From Cognatazoarcus sp050305135 (GTDB lineage: Bacteria > Pseudomonadota > Gammaproteobacteria > Burkholderiales > Rhodocyclaceae), in contig JBNLET010000126.1 in NCBI GenBank assembly GCA_050305135.1, positions 1 to 64,000 of the forward strand: a stretch of 64,000 nucleotides of DNA, written 5' to 3'. The position numbers were made by a program, and so were the translations under genes. The notes beneath the pieces are model-generated. The model ran no database searches and had not been told where the DNA came from. It worked only from the letters and a program-made list of their open reading frames with translations. Below are positions 8,709 through 18,316 of this stretch, in pieces; position 1 is the first letter of the stretch, and the number at the start of each line of letters is the position of its first letter.

Positions 8709-11069
8709 TCAGGGCAGGATCCGGATCGGCGCTTCCTCCACCGGCGCCGGTGCCTGACGCTGCTGGTCGCGGCCGAAGCCGAAGAACAGTCCGTCGTGCT
8801 GCAGCATGTCGCCGAGCGGATCGTCCGGCGGCGGGGGCGGCAGGTTTTCCTTGTAGATCAGCTCGTCCGAATCGGCGCCGAAAGGGCGGATCGAGACCAG
8901 CCCGTCCGGCATCTCCAGGTGCGTCTCCGGCACGTCGACCAGTGCCGCGCGCATGTAGTCGATCCAGATCGGCAGCGCTGCCGTACCGCCGGTTTCGCCG
9001 CGGCCGAGCTTCTGCGGCTGGTCGAATCCGACCCAGGTGACCGCCACCAGCTTCGGCGAATAGCCGCAAAACCAGGCGTCCACGTAGTCGTTGGTGGTGC
9101 CGGTCTTGCCGCCGAGATCCGAGCGGTGGAGGGACAGCGCCCTGCGGGCGGTGCCTTTGCGGACCACGCCACGCAGCATCGAGTCCATCAGGTAGGCGTT
9201 GCGGGGATCGAGTACCCGGGCAGCCGTCCGGTTGGCCAGCGGCGGATCGACCCTGGCCAGCACCCGGCCTTCGCTGTCGCGAATCTCCTGCACGATGTAG
9301 GGTTCCACGTGATAGCCGCCGTTGGCAAAGACCGAGTAGGCGGTTGCCATCTCCCACACCGAGGCCGAACCGGAGCCGAGCGCCATCGTCAGGTAGGGGG
9401 GGTGCTGATCGCGCTCGAAGCCGAAGCGGGTCGCGAAATCCTGCGCGTAGGCCGGGCCGATCGATTCCAGCAGCCGGATCGCGACCATGTTCTTCGAGCG
9501 GGCCAGCGCCTCGCGCAGCGTCATCGGCCCGTCGTACTTGTTGTCGTAGTTCTTCGGTTCCCAGTCCTTGCTGCCCGTCACGCCGGCGGTGTAGCTGAGA
9601 GGCTCGTCGTCGAGCACGCTGGCCGGGCTGTAGCCTTTCTCGAGGGCGGCGCTGAAGATGAACGGCTTGAAGCTCGAGCCGGGCTGGCGCCGGCCCTGGG
9701 TGACGTGATTGAATTTGCTCAGGTCGAAGTCGAAGCCTCCGACCAGGGCCCGGATCTGGCCGCTGACCGGGTCCATCGAGACCAGCGCCGCCTCGACCTC
9801 GGGTAACTGAACCAGTTTCCAGGTCCCTTCCTCGCGCCAGATGCGGACGACCGCGCCGGGCCGAACCCGCTTGGCCGAGGGCGCGCGGCTCGACAGCATC
9901 GGCGCCGCAAAGCGCAGCCCCTTGCCTTCGATCTTGATCATCTCGCCGCGTCGGTAAACGGTCACTTCCTTCGGCGACGCCTCGACCACGATGGCCGCCA
10001 GCAGGTCGTCGTAGTCCGGGTACTCGGCAAGCAGATCGTCCAGCCGTTCCTCGGCGACCCCCGTGAAGTCCTCGATGTCGAGGAAGGCCTCCGGTCCGCG
10101 GTAGCCATGTCGCCGATCATAGGCCATCACTCCCTTGCGCAGAGCCGCGTACGCGGCGCGCTGGGCCGCTGAGGAAATCGTGGTCGTGATCCGGATCCCC
10201 AGTTCATAAGCCTTGTCTCCGAACTGATCGACCGCGATGCGGCGCGCCATCTCGGCGACATAGGCAGCCGGAACGTCGCTCGCCTCCAGCGCGGAGCCGG
10301 ACGAATCGGCATCGTCGGCCAGCACCACCGGCGCGGCGATCGCCGTCTCGAACTCGTCGTCGGTGATGAAGCCGAGTTCGTGCATGCGCCTCAGCACGTA
10401 GGTCTGGCGCAGCTTGGCGCGTTTAGGATTGACGACCGGGTTGTAGGCGGAAGGCGCTTTCGGCAGGCCGGCCAGCATTGCCGCCTCGGAAATGCTCAAG
10501 TCCTGAAGAGTCTTGCCGAAATAGGTCTTGGCCGCGGTCGCGAAGCCATACGAGCGCTGCCCGAGATAGATCTGATTCAGATAGACCTCGAGGATCTGAT
10601 CCTTGCTCAGGTTGTTCTCGATCTTGAGCGACAGAAGGATCTCGTAGAACTTGCGGCTGAGGGTCTTCTCCCGCGACAGGAAGAAGGTTCTGGCGACCTG
10701 CATCGTGATGGTGGATGCGCCCTGGGCGCGGCCTCCCGATACCAGGTTGGCGACAGCTGCACGGGCGATGCCCAACACGTCGACGCCGGGATGTTCGTAG
10801 AAGCGTTCATCCTCGGCGGCGAGGATGGCCTGCTTCAGCGTTTCGGGGACGCGGGCGATCGGTACGAAGCTGCGGCGCTCCTGGCCGTATTCCGCCAGGA
10901 GCTGACCGTCCGATGTGAAGATGCGCAACGGGAGCTTGGGCTTGTACTCGGAAAGCAGTTCGGTGGAAGGCAGTTTGGGCCAGGCCGTGATCGCGAACAC
11001 CGCGACGCCGGCGAGCACGATGGATGCCGATCCGAAGAGGGCTGCAAGGACGAGCGCGACCCAGCGCAT
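8709..11069 (-). CDS. mrcA: Penicillin-binding protein 1A, bifunctional glycosyltransferase/transpeptidase
   Basis: The 786-residue class A PBP polymerises and crosslinks peptidoglycan. An N-terminal membrane anchor (about residues 5-30) precedes the GT51 domain, with catalytic E86 in AAEDERFYEH. An OB-like insert follows, then the transpeptidase domain with the nucleophile motif SSFK at 465-468, SKN at 525-527 and KTG at 655-657. All catalytic motifs are intact. It is divergent from pilM, the usual ponA-pilM arrangement in Proteobacteria. Confidence 0.97.
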   Translation of the reverse strand: MRWVALVLAALFGSASIVLAGVAVFAITAWPKLPSTELLSEYKPKLPLRIFTSDGQLLAEYGQERRSFVPIARVPETLKQAILAAEDERFYEHPGVDVLGIARAAVANLVSGGRAQGASTITMQVARTFFLSREKTLSRKFYEILLSLKIENNLSKDQILEVYLNQIYLGQRSYGFATAAKTYFGKTLQDLSISEAAMLAGLPKAPSAYNPVVNPKRAKLRQTYVLRRMHELGFITDDEFETAIAAPVVLADDADSSGSALEASDVPAAYVAEMARRIAVDQFGDKAYELGIRITTTISSAAQRAAYAALRKGVMAYDRRHGYRGPEAFLDIEDFTGVAEERLDDLLAEYPDYDDLLAAIVVEASPKEVTVYRRGEMIKIEGKGLRFAAPMLSSRAPSAKRVRPGAVVRIWREEGTWKLVQLPEVEAALVSMDPVSGQIRALVGGFDFDLSKFNHVTQGRRQPGSSFKPFIFSAALEKGYSPASVLDDEPLSYTAGVTGSKDWEPKNYDNKYDGPMTLREALARSKNMVAIRLLESIGPAYAQDFATRFGFERDQHPPYLTMALGSGSASVWEMATAYSVFANGGYHVEPYIVQEIRDSEGRVLARVDPPLANRTAARVLDPRNAYLMDSMLRGVVRKGTARRALSLHRSDLGGKTGTTNDYVDAWFCGYSPKLVAVTWVGFDQPQKLGRGETGGTAALPIWIDYMRAALVDVPETHLEMPDGLVSIRPFGADSDELIYKENLPPPPPDDPLGDMLQHDGLFFGFGRDQQRQAPAPVEEAPIRILP

Positions 11070-11174
11070 GGGAAATCCGGGGCGGTTGAAGGACGCCGAT
11101 TATAGATGCCGTCCCCCGCTCTCTCCAGTCGGGACCGTATCGAAATCTTCCTTTACAGTCTGGATGGTTGTTGC

Positions 11175-11189
11175 TAGCATTTCATGCTA
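11175..11189. promoter_or_regulatory. Short inverted repeat between mrcA and pilM
   Basis: TAGCAT-ttc-ATGCTA is a six-base inverted repeat in the AT-richer 166-base gap between the divergent mrcA and pilM genes, 47 bases before the pilM start. It is a possible operator. I could not place a convincing -35/-10 pair with confidence. Confidence 0.3.
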
Positions 11190-11235
11190 ATTATGGGTAT
11201 TGCGCGCAACTTTTTGATATATAAGGACTTTTCCG

Positions 11236-12309
11236 GTGCCTGAAATCCCTTTCTTGTCTCGGAAGGTGCGCCCCCTGATCGGAGTCGACATTTCTTCGTC
11301 ATCGGTGAAGATGGTGGAGTTGGCCGGCGATCCGAAGAGCGGAATTCAGGTCGAGCGCTACGCGATCGAGCCCCTGCCTCGCGAGGCCGTCACGGACGGC
11401 AACATTGCCAACCTGGAGGCCGCATCGGACGCCATTCGGCGCTGTCTGCGACGGATGGCGAGCAATACCAAGCTGGTGGCGATGGCTCTGCCCGCCTCGT
11501 CGGTCATCACCAAGCGCATCGTGTTGCCCGGCGGACTGCGCGAGCAGGAAATGGAATTGCAGGTGGAGTCCGAAGCGAACCAGTACATCCCGTTCGCGCT
11601 GGAGGAGGTCAACCTGGATTTCCAGGTGCTCGGGCCGATCGGTGACACCGACGACGTGGACGTGATGATCGCGGCCTCGCGCAAGGAAAAGGTCGAGGAT
11701 CGCGTAGCTGCCGCAGAGGCGGCCGGCCTGAAGTCACAGGTGGTGGACGTCGAGTCCTTTGCCTCATTGGCGGCTTTCGAGCTGGTATCGAAATCGATTC
11801 CCGGCGGGCCCTCGGGCAAGATCGTCGCGCTGGTCGACGTCGGTGCGCAGACGATGGACATCACCGTGTTGCGCGACGGCAACCAGGTCTATGCCCGCGA
11901 GCAGAGTTTCGGCGGCAACCAACTGACCCAGGACGTCGCCAGACAGTACGGCATGAGCTTCGACGAGGCCGAATCAGGCAAGCGCTCCGGCAGCCTGCCC
12001 GAGAACTACGAAAGCGAGTTGCTGCGGCCGTTCATGGATGCGCTGGCGCTGGAGATTTCCCGTGCGCTGCAGTTCTTCTTTACCTCGACGCAGTTCAACC
12101 AGGTCGACCAGATCGTTCTTGCCGGAGGCTGCGCAAGCATTTCGGGCCTGGCCGAGGTCGTCACCGGACGCACCCAGGTGCAGACGATGGTGGCGAATCC
12201 GTTCGCGGCCATGACGCTCTCGAACAAGGTCCGGGCCAAGAGCCTGATGGCGGACGCACCGGCGCTGATGGTGGCATGCGGACTGGCCCTGCGGAGGTTC
12301 GACTCATGA
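11236..12309 (+). CDS. pilM: Type IV pilus inner-membrane platform protein PilM
   Basis: The 357-residue cytoplasmic actin-like ATPase fold protein binds the N-terminus of PilN (INLLP) and anchors the alignment subcomplex. The sequence shows IGVDISSSSVKMVEL near the N-terminus, VDVGAQTMDITVL, and a C-terminal VLAGGCASISGL phosphate-binding loop. The start is GTG 11236, preceded by AAGGA at 11223-11227. It is the first gene of pilMNOPQ, and its stop overlaps the pilN start. Confidence 0.96.
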   Translation: MPEIPFLSRKVRPLIGVDISSSSVKMVELAGDPKSGIQVERYAIEPLPREAVTDGNIANLEAASDAIRRCLRRMASNTKLVAMALPASSVITKRIVLPGGLREQEMELQVESEANQYIPFALEEVNLDFQVLGPIGDTDDVDVMIAASRKEKVEDRVAAAEAAGLKSQVVDVESFASLAAFELVSKSIPGGPSGKIVALVDVGAQTMDITVLRDGNQVYAREQSFGGNQLTQDVARQYGMSFDEAESGKRSGSLPENYESELLRPFMDALALEISRALQFFFTSTQFNQVDQIVLAGGCASISGLAEVVTGRTQVQTMVANPFAAMTLSNKVRAKSLMADAPALMVACGLALRRFDS

Positions 12310-12878
12310 TTCGCATCAACCTTCTGCCGCACCGGGAACAGAAGCGCAAGGAACGGCGTCAGCAGTTCTTCGCGCTGGTCGGCTTGATGGCGCTGGCCGG
12401 CGTGCTCGTTGGCTTGCTTGTACACACCTTCATCACTGGCGCCATCGAACGCCAGGAAGCGCGCAATGAATTCATTCGCGCCGAGAATGCCGTGCTGGAC
12501 AAGCAGACCGCCGAGATCCGCCGGTTGCGCGATCAGATCGACGCGCTGCTGGCGAGAAAGCAGGTCATCGAGGCGCTGCAGACCCATCGCAGCCAGGTCG
12601 TGCGCCTGTTCAACGAAATGGCCAGCCAGATGCCGGAAGGCGTCTATCTGACCAAGATCAAACAGACGGGCGACAAGATCATGCTGGCCGGCTATGCCCA
12701 GTCGAACGCCCGCGTATCGACGCTGATGCGCAACCTGGATGGGTCGCCTTTCCTGGCCGAGCCGCAACTGGTCGAAACCAAGGCGGCGATTGAAGGCAAG
12801 CGGCGGGTGAGCCAGTACGAGATGACGGTCAAGATTGAGCGGCCGAAGTCCGAAGAAGCTGCGGAGGCTGCGAAGTAA
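12306..12878 (+). CDS. pilN: Type IV pilus alignment protein PilN
   Basis: The 190-residue bitopic inner-membrane protein has the conserved cytoplasmic MIRINLLPHRE that docks on PilM. One membrane helix follows (FALVGLMALAGVLVGLLVHT), then a periplasmic coiled coil and a ferredoxin-like domain. ATG 12306 overlaps the pilM stop (ATGA) and gives the exact conserved N-terminus. It heterodimerises with PilO. Confidence 0.96.
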   Translation: MIRINLLPHREQKRKERRQQFFALVGLMALAGVLVGLLVHTFITGAIERQEARNEFIRAENAVLDKQTAEIRRLRDQIDALLARKQVIEALQTHRSQVVRLFNEMASQMPEGVYLTKIKQTGDKIMLAGYAQSNARVSTLMRNLDGSPFLAEPQLVETKAAIEGKRRVSQYEMTVKIERPKSEEAAEAAK

Positions 12879-13555
12879 TGGCGAAGACCTCGTTTCTCGA
12901 CAGCCTGAAGGCGATCGACTTCGCCCGGATGGCGCATGACTTTCAGGGGCTCGATCCCAACGATCCCGGCGTATGGCCGCTGCTGCCGCGCGTCACCACG
13001 ATGATCGTAGTTTTCGTCGGCGTCGTCGCGGCGGCCTGGTGGTTCGACTGGCAGCCCTTGAACGAACAACTCGAGGCCAGCCGCAACACCGAGCAGGAAC
13101 TGCGCAACCAGTGGCTGGCGAAGAAGGCGAATGCCGTCAACCTCGAGGCCTACAAGCTGCAATTGGAGGAGATCGACCGCGAATTCGGAGCGCTGCTGAG
13201 GCAGTTGCCGAACAAGGCCGAGATGGATTCGCTGCTGGCCGACATCAACCAGGCGGGCCTCGGACGCGGCTTGCTGTTCGAATTGTTCAAACCGGGAAGC
13301 GACGTGATCCACGACTTCTACGCGGAGATGCCGATTCAGGTGAAGGTGGCGGGCAGCTACCACGATCTGGGCTCGTTTGCCGAAGACGTCGCCCACATGC
13401 CGCGGATCGTGTCCCTGCAGGACGTCGAGCTGTCGATGGACAAGGACGGCCGGATGATCCTCGACGGCAAGGCCGTGACATATCGCTACCTCGATGAGGA
13501 AGAACTGGCGGCGCAGCGCAATGCCAAGAAAGCCGCCGGCCAGAAGGGGCGTTGA
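12878..13555 (+). CDS. pilO: Type IV pilus alignment protein PilO
   Basis: The 225-residue bitopic inner-membrane protein has a single membrane helix around residues 45-65 (TMIVVFVGVVAAAWWFDW). A periplasmic coiled coil and a GSYHDLGSFAEDVAHMPRIV ferredoxin-like core follow. It partners with PilN and PilP to span the periplasm. ATG overlaps the pilN stop by one base. Confidence 0.96.
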   Translation: MAKTSFLDSLKAIDFARMAHDFQGLDPNDPGVWPLLPRVTTMIVVFVGVVAAAWWFDWQPLNEQLEASRNTEQELRNQWLAKKANAVNLEAYKLQLEEIDREFGALLRQLPNKAEMDSLLADINQAGLGRGLLFELFKPGSDVIHDFYAEMPIQVKVAGSYHDLGSFAEDVAHMPRIVSLQDVELSMDKDGRMILDGKAVTYRYLDEEELAAQRNAKKAAGQKGR

Positions 13556-13556
13556 G

Positions 13557-14159
13557 ATGCATAAGGATGCTGTCGGAACACGGCGCGGTGTATGGCGGGC
13601 AGGTTTCCGTTGGACCGCCATCGGCCTCGCGCTACTGGTGCTCGGGGCCTGCTCGAATCCGCAGGAGGACATCGAGACCTGGATGGCCGAACAGTCGAAG
13701 GGCATGAAGGGCCGGGTCAAGCCGCTGCCGGGGATCAAGGAGGCGGAGCAGGTCGCGTATGTCGGATTCGACTATCCGGACCCGTTCCGGCCGGCTGCCA
13801 CGGCGATCGACCTGTCCCGCCCGAACAGCGAATTCCGGCCCGATCTGACCCGTCGCCGCGAGCCGCTTGAAGCCTTTGCGCTCGAAACGCTGGCCTACGT
13901 CGGCACGCTGGAGATGGACCAGCAGCAGGTGGCACTGATCATGTTCAAACCGGCCGCGGGCAAGGGCCAGGATGCCGACGGGACCTTGTACCAGGTCCGG
14001 CGCGGCAACTACATGGGACAGGATTTCGGCATGGTGGCCGAAATTTCGGATACGGAACTGACCCTGAAGGAACTCGTCGAGGACCTGAACGGTGAATGGG
14101 GAGAGCGGGTGACGACCATGCAATTGACGGATCCGCAGGCCAAAGAGGGAGCGAACTGA
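13557..14159 (+). CDS. pilP: Type IV pilus lipoprotein PilP
   Basis: The 200-residue inner-membrane lipoprotein links PilNO to the secretin. It shows a basic N-terminus, the lipobox LVLGAC at about residue 30, a flexible linker, and the beta domain with LETLAYVGTLEMDQQQVALI and VRRGNYMGQDFG. ATG 13557 is one base after the pilO stop and gives a proper signal; starts further upstream would not. The stop overlaps the pilQ start (TGATG). Confidence 0.95.
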   Translation: MHKDAVGTRRGVWRAGFRWTAIGLALLVLGACSNPQEDIETWMAEQSKGMKGRVKPLPGIKEAEQVAYVGFDYPDPFRPAATAIDLSRPNSEFRPDLTRRREPLEAFALETLAYVGTLEMDQQQVALIMFKPAAGKGQDADGTLYQVRRGNYMGQDFGMVAEISDTELTLKELVEDLNGEWGERVTTMQLTDPQAKEGAN

Positions 14160-16306
14160 TGATCACGAGCATACGCAAATCCCTGGTGGCGGTGGCGCTT
14201 GGTCTTGTTGTCGGGCTGGCGCTGCCGTTCGCCGGGAATCAGGCTCGCGCGGCGGAGGGCACGACCGCGACGCAGGGAAATCGCATCGAGGCGATCGACA
14301 TCAATAACCAGGGTGGCCAGATCGTGCTGCGGCTGACGCTGGCCGAAGCGGTTGCGGCACCGCCGCCCAGCTTCAGCGTCATGACGCCGCCGCGTATCGC
14401 GTTCGACTTCCACGGCACCAGCAACGGTCTCGGTACGTCGGTACAGAATTTCGATTCCGGCGATCTGCGCAGCGCCAATATCGTCCAGGTCGGTGATCGG
14501 ACCCGGGTAGTGCTCAATCTGAACCGGGCGGTTCCGTACGACACGCGCACCGAAGGCCGCTTCGTGTTCATCACGCTGTCGCAGGCCGCTGCCGGCGCCT
14601 CTGCGGGGCAGAGCGCCTATTCGAGCTTCTCGGCCCCCGAAGCGGCGAAAGCGGGATCGGCCGATCGGGCGATTCGAGACATTGCATTCCGCCGTGGCAC
14701 CGACGGCGAAGCCCGCATCGTCGTAGAGCTGCCCACACCTGAAACCGCAATCGACATTCGCCGCATGGGCACCAGCCTGGTGGTCGATTTCCTCAAGAGC
14801 TCGCTGCCGGAGCCTCTGCGCCGCCGGCTTGACGTGTCCGATTTCGGCACGCCGGTGACCGAAGTCGCGACCCAGGAGCAGGGTGACACGGTTCGCATGA
14901 CGATCACGCCGCAAGGGCTGTGGGAACACAACGCCTACCAGAGCGACAACCAGTTCGTGCTGGAAGTGAAGAAGGTGATCGAGGATCCGCGCAAGCTGGT
15001 GCAGGGCCAGGGGCCCGGCTATCACGGCGAGAAGCTGTCGCTCAACTTCCAGAACATCGACGTGCGCTCTGTGCTGCAGGTGATCGCCGACTTCACGAAC
15101 TTCAACATCATCACCAGCGACTCGGTCAGTGGGCGGTTGACGCTGCGGTTGAAGGACGTGCCCTGGGACCAGGCACTGGACATCATCCTGCAGGCGAGAG
15201 GGCTGGACAAGCGCAAGAACGGCAACGTCATCTGGATCGCGCCGCGGGACGAACTCGCGGCGCGGGAGAAGCTCGAACTCGAGGCCAAGCAGCAGATCGG
15301 CGAACTCGAGCCGCTGGTGACGGAGACCTTCCGCATCAACTATCACCAGGCGCGCGCCATCGCCAACTTCCTTTCGTCGGAAACCCAGAGCATCCTTTCC
15401 AAGCGCGGCAGCGTCGTCGTCGACGAGCGCAGCAACAAGATCTTCGTGCAGGACGTGCCCAGCAAGCTCGACGAACTGCGCGGCCTGATTGCCGAGATCG
15501 ACCTGCCGGCGAGGCAGGTCCTGATCGAAGCCCGCATCGTCGAGGCCAGCGATACCTTCTCGAAGGATCTGGGCGCTCGTCTTGGATTCGGCCTGTTCGC
15601 GGACAAGACGGCCGCCAACGGCGCGCCGCGCTACTCGGCCGGCGGCGCCCTGGAACAGAGTGCGTTCATCGGGGGGCTGCTCGAAGACCAGCCGATCTAC
15701 CAGGACACCCGGGCGGTGAACCTGCAGGCGGCACCTAGCAGCGGTGCCCAGCCAGGCCTGCTCTCGCTGGTGCTGTGGAATGCTAGGGCCACTCGTTTCC
15801 TGGACCTGGAGATCTCGGCGCTGGAAGCGGACGGGCGCGGAAAGGTCGTGTCGCGGCCGAAGGTCATGACTGCCGACCAGATCCAGGCCGTCATCGAGCA
15901 GGGCGTCGAGATTCCCTACCAGGAGGCGACCAGTTCCGGCGCCACCAGCGTGTCGTTCCGCAAAGCGAACCTGGCCCTCAAAGTCAAGCCGCAGATCACG
16001 CCGGACGGGCGAGTGATGCTGAGCCTGGAGGTGAACAAGGACTCGCGTGGCCAAGAGACGACCGCCGGGCCGGCGATCGACACCAAGCACGTCAAGACAG
16101 AGGTGCTGGTCGAGAATGGAGGCACCGTCGTGATCGGTGGCATCTACGTGCAGGACACTGCCTTCTCGACCAACAAGGTGCCGCTGCTGGGGGACATCCC
16201 GCTGCTCGGCTATCTGTTCAAGCAGAACACCAAGCGGGACAACAAGACCGAACTCATTGTGTTCATCACGCCGAAGATCGTCGAGGACCACCTCGTTTCG
16301 CGCTGA
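14159..16306 (+). CDS. pilQ: Type IV pilus secretin PilQ
   Basis: The 715-residue outer-membrane secretin forms the pore for the type IV pilus. It has a signal peptide (cleavage near ARA-AEG, about residue 37), two AMIN domains that bind peptidoglycan, an STN/N0 domain (LSLNFQNIDVRSVLQVIADF) and an N1 domain. The C-terminal secretin domain runs VLIEARIVEAS through GTVVIGGIYV and ends ELIVFITPKIV. ATG 14159 overlaps the pilP stop. Confidence 0.97.
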   Translation: MITSIRKSLVAVALGLVVGLALPFAGNQARAAEGTTATQGNRIEAIDINNQGGQIVLRLTLAEAVAAPPPSFSVMTPPRIAFDFHGTSNGLGTSVQNFDSGDLRSANIVQVGDRTRVVLNLNRAVPYDTRTEGRFVFITLSQAAAGASAGQSAYSSFSAPEAAKAGSADRAIRDIAFRRGTDGEARIVVELPTPETAIDIRRMGTSLVVDFLKSSLPEPLRRRLDVSDFGTPVTEVATQEQGDTVRMTITPQGLWEHNAYQSDNQFVLEVKKVIEDPRKLVQGQGPGYHGEKLSLNFQNIDVRSVLQVIADFTNFNIITSDSVSGRLTLRLKDVPWDQALDIILQARGLDKRKNGNVIWIAPRDELAAREKLELEAKQQIGELEPLVTETFRINYHQARAIANFLSSETQSILSKRGSVVVDERSNKIFVQDVPSKLDELRGLIAEIDLPARQVLIEARIVEASDTFSKDLGARLGFGLFADKTAANGAPRYSAGGALEQSAFIGGLLEDQPIYQDTRAVNLQAAPSSGAQPGLLSLVLWNARATRFLDLEISALEADGRGKVVSRPKVMTADQIQAVIEQGVEIPYQEATSSGATSVSFRKANLALKVKPQITPDGRVMLSLEVNKDSRGQETTAGPAIDTKHVKTEVLVENGGTVVIGGIYVQDTAFSTNKVPLLGDIPLLGYLFKQNTKRDNKTELIVFITPKIVEDHLVSR

Positions 16307-16334
16307 GCGCGGCGGCCGGCTACCGGGAGTATCC

Positions 16335-18242
16335 ATGATCAAAGCATTACTTTCTCGACTGGCGGTCACCGTGTTCGCGGCCGGTCTCGTGGCTTGTGGT
16401 GGCGGTGGTGGCGGGGGAGATACCTGCATACTTTGCCCTGCCGATAACGGAGGCAGTACGGCAACTGGTGCGTCGTTGTCACTGATCGTCACGTCGCCGA
16501 CATTGTCAACCGACGGTGCTGGGCGGATTACGGTGCGGGCCACGGTCAAGGACGAGAACAACGGCGCGGTGCCCGAGCAGGAAGTTGCGTTCGGCGCAAG
16601 TAGTGGCACGCTGTCGTCCTCGACGGCTACGACTGACGGTCAGGGGGTGGCCCAGGTCGAGTTCAACACCGACGACGACAAGGCCAACCGGACCGTCACG
16701 ATCACCGCGAGGCACGGGTCGCTGAGTCGCACCACGACGGTGTCCGTGCTCGGCACGACGCTGTCGTTCGGCGGGGATCTTGCCGGTGTCGTCGGTCAGG
16801 CGCTGAGCATGACAGTGGCCTTGACGGATGCGGCGGGCGTTTCGATCCAGAATACCCAGGTGTCGCTCTCGTCGAGCCAGGGCAATCCAGTGCCTGCAAG
16901 CGTGACGACGAATGCGCAGGGACAAGCCAGCTTCACGTTCACGCCGACAGAGGGCGGAGCCGATGTGATCTCCGCCTCCGCGTTAGGTGCGACGACGACA
17001 CAGACCCTGTCCGTGTCGACAGTCAATTTCTCGTTTGCATCGCCGAGTTCCGGCACCACGGTGCCCGTTTCCACCGCAGGTGGCTGCCAGGAGGTGCTGC
17101 TCTCCTTGAGCGGCTTTGCCGCGACCCAGGTTTCGCTGACCAACCCGCGTGGTAGGGTGCACACCGATTCTTCGTGCACAACGGGCAGCGGTTCCACCGC
17201 CGAGATCCCCTTGTCGTCGGGTGTGGCCCGTGCCTGGGTCTCGGCCCCCAGCGCGGGCGATTCGACGCTGTTGGCGACGGCCAGCGATGGAAGCACCAGC
17301 GCTTCGACCAATTTGCTGCTCAAGTTCATCGCGGTTACGCCGGCCTCGGTCGTCGTGCAGGGCTCGCCCTCGACGATTGGCGTCAGCGGTACAAGCAACA
17401 TCAACGCGCTGGTCAAGGATGCCTTCGGCAACCCGGTGGCCGGCCAGACCGTCACATTCACTGCGCCAAATGGTGGAGGTGTGCCTTCGCCGGCACAGGC
17501 GGTCACCGACGAAGCGGGCCGCGCGTCGACGGTCTTCAACGCTGATCCGAGCATCAGCGGCAAGGACTCCGTGTCCGTCGTTGCGGCCGTCGGCAGCACC
17601 GGCATCACCGGCCAGGCGGAACTGACGGTGTCGGGCAATGCGGTGAACGTCATCATCGGCACCGACAACCAGATTCAGTTGATCGATCCGGTGTCCTACC
17701 GGAAAGTCTATGCGGCCTTCGTCACCGACACCGCGGGCAACCCGGTGCCGAACCAGACCGTGACGATCGCGTTGAACTTTCTCAGGTTCCAAAAAGGTTC
17801 CTATGGCCCCCCCGGAGCGGATGATGAGGTATCAGACCAAATCAAGTGGGTCCAGCATGTCGCCGCAAGCTGCACGGGTGAAGAGCCGAACAACAACGGC
17901 CTGACCGATGCCGGCGAAATCGGCGATTTCGATGGCGACGGTATTTTCGAGCCCAACGGCAGCGCGCTGGTTCGGCCGCCCGCCGGCAGCGGCGGATCGA
18001 CCGTCACGATCGTGTCGGGGGAGAGCGGCTCGGCAGAGTTTTGGCTCGAGTATCCGCGCAGCTACGCGAGCTGGTCCGAGGTCGCGATCATCGCGACCGC
18101 CGTCGTCGCGGGCAAGAACAATGTCTCCCAGGTCGCGACTTTCCTGCCGGTACCGACTTCCGAGCTCACCGATGAGACAGTGGTGCCGTCCTTTGCCGTC
18201 TCTCCGTTCGGCGTGGAGGCGGGCTGCAGCAACCCGAACTGA
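16335..18242 (+). CDS. Ig-like (Big_1/invasin-type) repeat lipoprotein
   Basis: The 635-residue surface or periplasmic lipoprotein has a signal peptide ending in the lipobox GLVAC (C21), followed by a run of glycines. Several bacterial Ig-like repeats follow, with the typical LTDAAGVSIQNTQVSLSSS and VKDAFGNPVAGQTVTFTAPN pattern. An acidic segment TDAGEIGDFDGDGIFEPNG looks calcium-binding. It sits 28 bases after pilQ and ends at a strong terminator. Such proteins follow pilQ in several betaproteobacteria. A pilus-linked adhesive role is possible but unproven. ATG 16335 gives a proper lipoprotein signal. Confidence 0.82.
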   Translation: MIKALLSRLAVTVFAAGLVACGGGGGGGDTCILCPADNGGSTATGASLSLIVTSPTLSTDGAGRITVRATVKDENNGAVPEQEVAFGASSGTLSSSTATTDGQGVAQVEFNTDDDKANRTVTITARHGSLSRTTTVSVLGTTLSFGGDLAGVVGQALSMTVALTDAAGVSIQNTQVSLSSSQGNPVPASVTTNAQGQASFTFTPTEGGADVISASALGATTTQTLSVSTVNFSFASPSSGTTVPVSTAGGCQEVLLSLSGFAATQVSLTNPRGRVHTDSSCTTGSGSTAEIPLSSGVARAWVSAPSAGDSTLLATASDGSTSASTNLLLKFIAVTPASVVVQGSPSTIGVSGTSNINALVKDAFGNPVAGQTVTFTAPNGGGVPSPAQAVTDEAGRASTVFNADPSISGKDSVSVVAAVGSTGITGQAELTVSGNAVNVIIGTDNQIQLIDPVSYRKVYAAFVTDTAGNPVPNQTVTIALNFLRFQKGSYGPPGADDEVSDQIKWVQHVAASCTGEEPNNNGLTDAGEIGDFDGDGIFEPNGSALVRPPAGSGGSTVTIVSGESGSAEFWLEYPRSYASWSEVAIIATAVVAGKNNVSQVATFLPVPTSELTDETVVPSFAVSPFGVEAGCSNPN

Positions 18243-18260
18243 CCGGTCCAAGTTAGGATA

Positions 18261-18300
18261 AGGGGAAGACGGGCCGTACCGGCCCGTCTTCCCCTTTCTT
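18261..18300 (+). terminator. Strong intrinsic terminator after the pil/Ig-lipoprotein operon
   Basis: A perfect 17-bp stem (18261-18277 with 18281-18297) and a three-base loop are followed by TTTCTTC. It ends the pil transcript, yet it lies only about 17 bases before the aroK start codon, so aroK must rely on read-through or an embedded promoter. Confidence 0.85.
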
Positions 18301-18316
18301 CATGCGGAGATAGCCT

